Assembly: GCA_002314885.1 (NCBI GenBank)
Contig: DCHT01000073.1
Location: forward strand, 1-5,490
Length of the DNA: 5,490 nucleotides
Direction of reading: 5' to 3'
From: Bacteroidales bacterium UBA1745
GTDB taxonomy: Bacteria > Bacteroidota > Bacteroidia > Bacteroidales > UBA932
Shown: one piece after another, positions 1-5,490 of the stretch
Position numbering within the stretch: position 1 is the first letter of the stretch
Layout: each line of letters starts with the position of its first letter
The notes under the pieces: model-generated
Database searches by the model: none
The model's input: the letters and a program-made list of their open reading frames with translations, nothing else
Told to the model about the DNA's origin: nothing
Translations under genes and position numbers: made by a program

Positions 1-1266
1 ATCGCAGCAGCCCGCTACGGTGCGAAGGTGGCCCTCATCCAGGACCGCTACATCCTCGGCGGCAACAACTCCTCAGAGGTGCGCGTAGGCCTCGGCGGAC
101 AGATCAATATGGCTCCATACCCATCCCTTGGCTATATTCTCAACGAAATCGGTCCTGACCGCATAGGCAACGCCCGCGGCGCATACCACTACCAGGACTG
201 GAAGAAGTGGGACGTAATCGCAGCCGAGGAGAACATCACCCTCTTCGCCGGCTACACCGTGGACAAGGCGGAGATGGACGGCAAGAAGATCGTGGCTGTG
301 GAAGCCGTGGAGGCAACAAAGCAGACCCGCATCCGTGTCAGCGGCCGCCTCTTCAGCGACTGCACCGGTGACGCTCATCTCGCAGTTCTCGCAGGTGCCC
401 GCACTATGATGGGCCGCGAGGCCAAGTCCGAGTTCGGCGAAAGCCAGGCACAGGAGGTTGCGGACGATTTCACTATGGGCGTCAGCATCGAATGGTACTG
501 CGAAGACCGCAACGAGCTCTATTCCTTCCCTGACAGCCTCGACTGGGGCCTCGCCCTCGACGAGACCACCGTGGAGCCTGTACACCGCGCAAACTGGTAC
601 TGGGAGGTAGGTATGAAGGACGACCAGGTCGCAGACGCAGAGAAGATCCGCGACTATGGTATGTACGTGGCATATTCCACTTTCTCATATTGCAAGAACC
701 GCCTCGCAAAGAAGGAAGACTGGGAGTGCACCAAACTCACCTGGGTCAGCCACGTTTCAGGCAAGCGTGAGAGCCGCCGCATCGTGGGCGACTACGTCCT
801 CACCGAGCAGGACCTCACCCGCCCTATCCACCACGAGGATGAGACCTTCACCACCACCTGGCGCATCGACCAGCACTTCCCTGACCCACGCAACGCAGGC
901 AAGTATCCTGGTGCAGAGTGGATGTCCATCGGTGTCCTCACCCCTATCGATCCATACGCAGTGCCTTACCGCTGCCTCTACAGTGCCGACATCGACAATA
1001 TGTTTATGGCAGGCCGCGATATTTCAGTTACCCACATTGCCCTCGGCTCCGTACGAGTAATGCGTACCTGCGCCCTTATGGGTGAGGTCGTAGGCCTCGC
1101 AGCAAGCGTCTGCACGAAGAAGTCCCTGATGCCTCGCGACATCTACAAGACCAACTTCCAGGACCTCGTGGAACTGATGAAGAAGGGCGCTGGACGCACT
1201 GACGTGCCATATACTCAGTTCTACCACCAGGTTGACCGCACCGGCCACCAGGCAGAAGACAGGTAA
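1..1266 (+). CDS. FAD-dependent oxidoreductase, 5'-truncated by window edge (FAD_oxidored type)
   Basis: The reading frame is open from base 1, so the gene begins upstream; 421 residues are visible (numbered here from base 1). The GxGxxG loop that opens the Rossmann fold is outside the window. What follows it is present: the end of the first helix and second strand (IAAARYGAKVALIQ, residues 1-14), then GGNNSSEVRV (20-29), typical of the FAD_oxidored family (PF12831) sometimes labelled 'FAD-dependent xanthan lyase-like'. A second cofactor motif, DCTGD, is at 120-124. The C-terminal FAD-contact segment MAGRDISVTHIALGSVRVMR is at 336-355. The residue after the second strand is Gln rather than the usual acidic one; I believe this is common in this subfamily. 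The substrate is unknown. It is probably the first or a middle gene of a tight + strand cluster; the symporter starts 27 nt after its stop. Arginine codons are almost all CGC, unlike the downstream phosphoesterases. Family assignment is firm; the reaction is not. Confidence 0.9.
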   Translation: MAAARYGAKVALIQDRYILGGNNSSEVRVGLGGQINMAPYPSLGYILNEIGPDRIGNARGAYHYQDWKKWDVIAAEENITLFAGYTVDKAEMDGKKIVAVEAVEATKQTRIRVSGRLFSDCTGDAHLAVLAGARTMMGREAKSEFGESQAQEVADDFTMGVSIEWYCEDRNELYSFPDSLDWGLALDETTVEPVHRANWYWEVGMKDDQVADAEKIRDYGMYVAYSTFSYCKNRLAKKEDWECTKLTWVSHVSGKRESRRIVGDYVLTEQDLTRPIHHEDETFTTTWRIDQHFPDPRNAGKYPGAEWMSIGVLTPIDPYAVPYRCLYSADIDNMFMAGRDISVTHIALGSVRVMRTCALMGEVVGLAASVCTKKSLMPRDIYKTNFQDLVELMKKGAGRTDVPYTQFYHQVDRTGHQAEDR

Positions 1267-1287
1267 ACAGTACAGACTTAACACCCC

Positions 1288-1293
1288 GAAAAA
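1288..1293 (+). promoter_or_regulatory. A-rich leader directly before the symporter start
   Basis: The 27-nt gap between the oxidoreductase stop and the symporter ATG has no Shine-Dalgarno match; the last bases before the start are GAAAAA. A-rich, SD-free leaders are usual in Bacteroidota, where initiation depends little on SD pairing. This supports ATG 1294 as the start and translation from a shared transcript. I see no promoter-like TTTG/TAnnTTTG pair in the gap. Confidence 0.35.
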
Positions 1294-2865
1294 ATGACAA
1301 TACTCGACTGGCTGATCGTAGCCATTTTCCTCGGAGCGCTGATAACCATCGGTTATCTGTTCTCACACAAGAACAAGAACATCGAAGACTATTTCGTAGC
1401 AGGCCGCTCTATGCCGGGCTGGATCGTGGCAATCGCCGCGGCCGGCACCACTATCAGTGCGGGCACCTTCGTGGGCTCACCTGAGCTCGGCTTCAACACC
1501 AACCTCACCTACGTGATCAACCTCCTGGGTTCCATCTTCGGAGGCTGTCTCGTGGCGGCACTCATACTGCCGAAACTCTACAACGCGAAGACGATCACCA
1601 TCTACGGATTCATAGGCGAGAGATTCGGCGAGAAGGCCAAGAGAGGCAACAGCATTATGTTCCTCCTCGGACAGCTCTTCACTTCCGGTTCCCGTCTCTT
1701 CATCGCTTCCCTGGCGGTGTCTGTCATCATTTTCGGCAACATCAACTTCAGCTTCATCGTCTGGTCCATCATCATCCTGGGCATCGTTTCGACCTTCTAT
1801 ACTATGATGGGCGGCATCAAGGGCCTGCTCTACATCGACACATTCCAGACCCTGCTGATGGTCTTCACAGGCCTCGTTGCCCTCGTGATGATCTACGTGT
1901 CCCTGAATATGGACTTCGGCGATATCTGGCACCAGCTCACAGCTGGCGGCTTCGTGAAGCATCCGGGCGCTGACGCAAGCCTCGGAGCCGACGGAGCCCT
2001 CATAGGATGGGACGCAGAGAGCAAGCTGAAGATGTTCGACCCGAGCATCAACTTCGCAAAGCCATACACCATCATAGGCGGTATGATAGGCATCGCGTTC
2101 TTCAAGATCTGCCAGTACACCACCGACCAGGAGTTCGTACAGCGTCAGCTTTCCTGCAAGAGCGTGAAAAAGGCCGGTACCTCCCTCATCTGGTCACAGC
2201 TGCTTGCACTGCCTATCGTGCTGACTTTCATCAGCATAGGCCTGCTCCTCTGGGTGAAGTATATGAACGATCCCGAGCTTGACGGAGCCCTCAGTCAAGG
2301 CTTCTTCCACGATGCCCGCGACGTATTCCCTCAGTATATCAAGAACCACATCCCTATGGGTGTGCGCGGCCTGATGATCACCGGTCTGCTCGCAGCGGCG
2401 CTCTCCAGCTTCAACTCAGCCATCAACGCAATGGCTTCCAGCTTCGTGGACGACCTCTACCTCCCTATACGCAAGGATATGGGCAAGGCCCTCAAGAGCG
2501 ACGACGACCAGATCAAGTCATCCCGCTGGATGGTCGGCCTTATGGGTATGCTCCTCACCGGCTTCGCAATCGTGACCGCGATAATGCAGCAGGCCAGCGG
2601 CCTCAACCTCGTGGATTTCGCCACCGGCGTGATGTGCTTTGCATACGGCGGTATGATCGGCGTGTTCCTCACTGCAATCTTCACCAAGCGCGGCAACGGC
2701 AAGTCCGTCCTCGCTGCCCTGATCATCGGCTGCCTCGTAGTCATACCTCTGATGTTCCAGAAGCAGTTCTTCGGCCAGACCTACATCGCCTGGTCCTGGT
2801 GGTGCCCTATCGCAGGTTCCATCTCCACTGCGATCTGCCTCCTCGGCAAGCCTAAGAAGGCATAA
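1294..2865 (+). CDS. Sodium:solute symporter (SSS family, SLC5-like)
   Basis: A complete 523-residue inner-membrane protein of normal length for the SSS family (PF00474, LeuT fold), predicted to use the Na+ gradient to import a small solute. Hydrophobicity suggests about 13 membrane segments, including roughly 2-23, 43-66, 72-95, 118-150, 154-175, 180-205, 257-275, 297-322, 353-385, 412-433, 436-462, 468-487 and 496-517. Family landmarks are DYFVAGRSMPGW (32-43), the first core helix with AGTTISAGTFVG (50-61), TDQEFVQRQL (277-286), and the Na2-site helix ALSSFNSAINAMASS (369-383), where Ser371 and Ser372 match the conserved sodium-ligand serines. A polar loop at about 208-255 probably faces the periplasm. 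The start at 1294 places the first helix immediately at the N-terminus, as in relatives. Substrate class cannot be assigned: SSS members carry sugars, sialic acid, amino acids, carboxylates and others. The neighbours suggest the released product of a phosphoesterase, but that is inference. Confidence 0.93.
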   Translation: MTILDWLIVAIFLGALITIGYLFSHKNKNIEDYFVAGRSMPGWIVAIAAAGTTISAGTFVGSPELGFNTNLTYVINLLGSIFGGCLVAALILPKLYNAKTITIYGFIGERFGEKAKRGNSIMFLLGQLFTSGSRLFIASLAVSVIIFGNINFSFIVWSIIILGIVSTFYTMMGGIKGLLYIDTFQTLLMVFTGLVALVMIYVSLNMDFGDIWHQLTAGGFVKHPGADASLGADGALIGWDAESKLKMFDPSINFAKPYTIIGGMIGIAFFKICQYTTDQEFVQRQLSCKSVKKAGTSLIWSQLLALPIVLTFISIGLLLWVKYMNDPELDGALSQGFFHDARDVFPQYIKNHIPMGVRGLMITGLLAAALSSFNSAINAMASSFVDDLYLPIRKDMGKALKSDDDQIKSSRWMVGLMGMLLTGFAIVTAIMQQASGLNLVDFATGVMCFAYGGMIGVFLTAIFTKRGNGKSVLAALIIGCLVVIPLMFQKQFFGQTYIAWSWWCPIAGSISTAICLLGKPKKA

Positions 2866-2892
2866 GGCACAATGATTGAATTACCGGCAAGT

Positions 2893-4551
2893 ATGAATAG
2901 GATAATATTGACAATATCTGCTGCGATGCTCCTCTGTGGCAGCATCTGCAATGCAGGCAACATCAAAGGCAAAGTCACTGCCGACGGGAAGGCTCTCGAG
3001 GGAGTCCTCGTCAGTGACGGCACCAGCATAGTCAAGACTAACAAAGCCGGTAAATACTTGATAGACAGCGAGAAAAAGGACAGCACGGTGTTTGTTATCG
3101 TTCCTTCAGGATATGCTCCTGAAAGCAACGACGGCATCACTCCCGGCTTCTGGGCCCTGCTCACAAAGCCGGCGTCCAAGAACGAAAAGCACAACTTCAA
3201 GCTCCGTAAGGAAGACCAGAGCAGCTACACTGCCCTCTTCCTCACCGACCTGCACCTTATCAACGAAGAAGAATACGGCGATCTCGAAAGATGTCGCCGT
3301 GAAGTCATTCCCGCATATAGCCAAGAGGCTGAGAAGGCCTCGGAGAACGGTCCCGTCTATTTCTTCAACATAGGCGACTTCGCGATGGACAAGTATTTCT
3401 ATGAGAATGACTTCAACCTCTTCGACGCCTATAATTACTTAGTCGAAAGCGGCTGGCCCAAGCATCTGATGTACAGCGTCAGCGGCAACCACGACAACGA
3501 CGGAGGCGTGCAGACCGGCGACGAGGAGAAAGGCTTTGGCGGCAACGACTCCAGCTGCGCCTGGCAGTACAGACGCGTCTTCGGCCCGGACAGATATTCA
3601 GTCAACATAGGCAAGGACCATTGGGTGTTCCTCGACGACGTGGAATATCTCAATGAGCTCCCGGCGTTGAAGGAAGAAGGCATAAAGGGCAAGCGCAACT
3701 ACATCAAGAACATTACCAGCGAACAGCTTGACTGGCTGGAAAAGGACCTGGAATATGTCCCTGACGACTACAGAGTCAGGATTGTGATGCACGTGCCGGC
3801 CTTCTACCCTACCCGCAACCACGCCGTCAACATTGACTGCAAGATACTCGACAGGCTTGACTCTATGTGCAGCCGCTGGGAAGAAGTGGAAATCTATTCC
3901 GGCCACATGCACCAGAGCGGCAACTGCCGCAGCGACCTCTATCCACGCTTCCTCCAGTACTGCTTCGTGGCCACCTCCGGTGCAATATGGAAATACGCCC
4001 AGGACTTCCCTCTTATGGGCCTGGACGGCACCGAAGCCTCCGTCATCAGCAGCAGATATGAACTGGACGGCAGCCACGATATGAAGTTCACATCCTACTA
4101 CCACGGAGAGAAATATTTCCGCGCCTACGATATGAACAGCGTGATGGACGCCTACAAGGCTGACAAGCGCGTGGCAAAGCAGCAGAAACTGTATCCGAAG
4201 AGGATAGACTACGGCTCCAGGACATATCACAACTGCATATATGTGAACTACTGGGCCTGGGTGCCTGGCGACGTCGTGGAAATGTACGAAAACGGGAAGG
4301 CACTTGAGGTCAAGGCCAGCACGGACGAAGATCCGCTCGTGAACTTCGGCTATTACCTGCCTCGCTTCGACGGCAAGGATATGCCTAAATACAGTGACGG
4401 ACACGCCAAAAGGCATTGCTGCAATATGTTCACCGCAAAGGCCTCCAAGTCCGGCAGCGACATCGTGATAATGATCAAGGACAAGGACGGCGCAGTCAAG
4501 CACTCCGAAACCCTGAAAAGACCGAAGGAATTCACCTTCAATATGGAATAA
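2893..4551 (+). CDS. Exported calcineurin-like phosphoesterase with MetallophosN and MetallophosC domains (copy 1)
   Basis: A 552-residue secreted metallophosphoesterase. I prefer ATG 2893 to ATG 2872: it yields a clean type I signal peptide (MNRIILTISAAMLLCGSICNAG, cleaved near residue 21-22) and puts the catalytic D119 and H121 at exactly the same numbers as in the tandem paralogue. The 2872 start would add seven residues (MIELPAS) before the signal. No lipobox is evident, so it is probably periplasmic. Domains: small beta-sandwich MetallophosN, about 24-105; catalytic Metallophos core, about 112-350; MetallophosC, about 350-552. All core motifs are present: DLH (119-121), GD (161-162), GNHD (198-201), H300 and GHMH (337-340), together forming a two-metal site. 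ATSG at about 355-358 and the following GLDGT resemble the C-domain opening seen in relatives. It should hydrolyse a phosphomonoester or diester; the substrate is unknown. Half of its Arg codons are AGA/AGG. It follows the symporter by 27 nt. Confidence 0.9.
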   Translation: MNRIILTISAAMLLCGSICNAGNIKGKVTADGKALEGVLVSDGTSIVKTNKAGKYLIDSEKKDSTVFVIVPSGYAPESNDGITPGFWALLTKPASKNEKHNFKLRKEDQSSYTALFLTDLHLINEEEYGDLERCRREVIPAYSQEAEKASENGPVYFFNIGDFAMDKYFYENDFNLFDAYNYLVESGWPKHLMYSVSGNHDNDGGVQTGDEEKGFGGNDSSCAWQYRRVFGPDRYSVNIGKDHWVFLDDVEYLNELPALKEEGIKGKRNYIKNITSEQLDWLEKDLEYVPDDYRVRIVMHVPAFYPTRNHAVNIDCKILDRLDSMCSRWEEVEIYSGHMHQSGNCRSDLYPRFLQYCFVATSGAIWKYAQDFPLMGLDGTEASVISSRYELDGSHDMKFTSYYHGEKYFRAYDMNSVMDAYKADKRVAKQQKLYPKRIDYGSRTYHNCIYVNYWAWVPGDVVEMYENGKALEVKASTDEDPLVNFGYYLPRFDGKDMPKYSDGHAKRHCCNMFTAKASKSGSDIVIMIKDKDGAVKHSETLKRPKEFTFNME

Positions 4552-4557
4552 AGCCTT

Positions 4558-5490
4558 ATGAAAAGGATAATCGTAGCAGCGGCTCTGGCCGCATTGGTAT
4601 GCCTGGGAGCTCAGGCGAAGGTCAATGTCAAAGGTAAGGTAAGCCTCGACGGCAAGCCTGCAGCAGGCGTGCTGGTCAGCGATGGCACCACCATAGTCAG
4701 GACCGACGCAAAGGGCCGCTATGCCCTTGAAAGCAGCAAAAAGGACAGCATAGTCTTCATTACTGTGCCTTCCGGTGCCGTTCCGGTGAAGAAGGACGGC
4801 TTCAGGCCTGATTTCTGGGCCTGGCTGACCAAGGATGCCAACAAGGTGGAAAAGCACGATTTCAGCCTTGTAAGCGAGAACCAGGACAGTTATTCCGCAG
4901 TCTTCCTGCCAGACATCCATCTCAGCAACGATCCACGCAGGGATGACATCAACCGCTTCAGGAATGAGGTCTTCCCTTTCCTTCAGAAGAAGATTGCAGA
5001 GGCCTCCAAGAACGGTCCGGTGTATATGATGAACCTCGGAGACTTCACTCACGAGATTTATTGGTATGAATTCGACTTCGATGAGGAGGACGGCGTGAAT
5101 CTGCTCAACGAACTCGGTTTCTCCACCACCACATATTCGGTAACCGGCAACCACGACCACGACGGCGGCATAGTCGGCCCTGAAACCGATTTCCGTGCTG
5201 CCTGGCTCTATCGCAAGATGTGGGGACCGGACAGATATTCCGTAAACATTGGAAAGGACCACTGGGTATTCCTCGACGACATATATTATATAAATGTAGA
5301 AGGCCAGGGCAAGAAGGCTCCGGGCATCAAGGGCGACCGAAGCTATGCAGATTCCCTCACCCGCAGTCAGATGGACTGGCTCGCCAAGGACCTTTCATAC
5401 GTACCTGACGAGGCTCACGTCTATATCTGCACCCACGCTCCGTTCTTCACGGGCGTCAAGAAGGGTGCGGCTGTACTGCCAAACGAGCAG
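4558..5490 (+). CDS. Exported calcineurin-like phosphoesterase, tandem paralogue (copy 2), 3'-truncated by window edge
   Basis: The frame is open from ATG 4558 to the last base (311 residues), so the stop lies beyond the window. By comparison with copy 1 about 240 residues are missing: the GHxH metal motif and the whole C-terminal domain. The N-terminus MKRIIVAAALAALVCLGAQA is a signal peptide with an AQA cleavage site, which predicts export to the periplasm. It is followed by the MetallophosN sandwich (about 22-105) and the catalytic core with DIH (119-121), GD (161-162), GNHD (197-200) and H293 in THAPFF. It starts 6 nt after the copy 1 stop, so translation is probably coupled. It aligns with copy 1 without net gaps through residue 162. 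It then lacks a Gly-rich stretch of about 7 residues that copy 1 has after GNHDxDGG, and differs in the loop after FLDD. All visible catalytic residues are intact, so I see no sign of decay. A duplicated gene with possibly shifted specificity is the simplest reading. Confidence 0.88.
   Translation, partial: MKRIIVAAALAALVCLGAQAKVNVKGKVSLDGKPAAGVLVSDGTTIVRTDAKGRYALESSKKDSIVFITVPSGAVPVKKDGFRPDFWAWLTKDANKVEKHDFSLVSENQDSYSAVFLPDIHLSNDPRRDDINRFRNEVFPFLQKKIAEASKNGPVYMMNLGDFTHEIYWYEFDFDEEDGVNLLNELGFSTTTYSVTGNHDHDGGIVGPETDFRAAWLYRKMWGPDRYSVNIGKDHWVFLDDIYYINVEGQGKKAPGIKGDRSYADSLTRSQMDWLAKDLSYVPDEAHVYICTHAPFFTGVKKGAAVLPNEQ

Noticed and set aside
73..585. A 170-codon minus-strand frame inside the oxidoreductase.
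   Set aside because: It overlaps conserved FAD-binding sequence on the other strand and shows no family resemblance.
656..1060. A 134-codon plus-strand frame overlapping the oxidoreductase in another phase.
   Set aside because: Low-complexity Ser/Thr/Ala/Pro composition typical of a shifted frame; it is fully contained in the real gene.
1267..1293. Promoter or terminator between the oxidoreductase and the symporter.
   Set aside because: Only 27 nt, with no hairpin followed by a T run and no Bacteroidota -33/-7 pair visible.
1477..1962. A 161-codon minus-strand frame inside the symporter.
   Set aside because: Its acidic, His-rich translation (many E, D, H, V) is the usual mirror of a membrane-protein gene; no domain or start signal supports it.
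2928..2958. Possible lipoprotein signal in phosphoesterase copy 1 (cysteines near LLCGSIC).
   Set aside because: The residue before each Cys is Leu or Ile, not the small residue a lipobox needs; a type I signal peptide fits better, and copy 2 has an AQA site.
3598..5262. A 554-codon open frame on the minus strand covering most of both phosphoesterase genes.
   Set aside because: It is antisense to two well-supported genes with full catalytic motifs. Its translation is rich in His, Val and Ala with no recognisable domain, and it spans the junction of two paralogues. Stop-free antisense frames are expected from biased codon use in G+C-rich genes, doubled here by the duplication.

Overview
The window looks like part of a bacterial chromosome, most likely from the Bacteroidales (Bacteroidota). 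The grounds are the tandem MetallophosN–Metallophos–MetallophosC phosphoesterases, the GGNNSSEVR-type FAD oxidoreductase, the absence of clear Shine-Dalgarno sequences, and A-rich sequence just before one start. G+C is in the mid-50s per cent by eye, which is higher than in typical Bacteroides. Genus cannot be fixed from the sequence alone. 

All genes lie on the + strand, packed head to tail. (1) 1-1266: 3' part of a FAD-dependent oxidoreductase whose N-terminus lies upstream of the window. (2) 1294-2865: a complete sodium:solute symporter (SSS/SLC5 type) with about 13 membrane segments. (3) 2893-4551: a complete exported calcineurin-like phosphoesterase with N- and C-terminal accessory domains. 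(4) 4558-5490: the first 311 residues of a tandem paralogue of gene 3, running off the right edge. Gaps are 27, 27 and 6 nt, leaving no room for terminators or obvious promoters. The set reads as one operon or part of one. There are no RNA genes, mobile elements, CRISPR arrays or gene-free stretches. 

Inferred teamwork: two periplasmic or surface phosphoesterases release a small solute from a phosphorylated precursor, the Na+ symporter imports it, and the FAD enzyme oxidises it or a relative. The substrate cannot be read from the sequence. 

The strongest unexpected signal is compositional. The tetramer CATG occurs only once in 5,490 bases (3906-3909). The codon before Met switches to a T-ending synonym (AAT, GAT, TAT) even though C-ending codons dominate elsewhere. 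Two further observations are a 19-residue block that is identical between the paralogues and differs only at synonymous positions, and a clear change in arginine codon use along the gene cluster. I found no clearly new biological system here.
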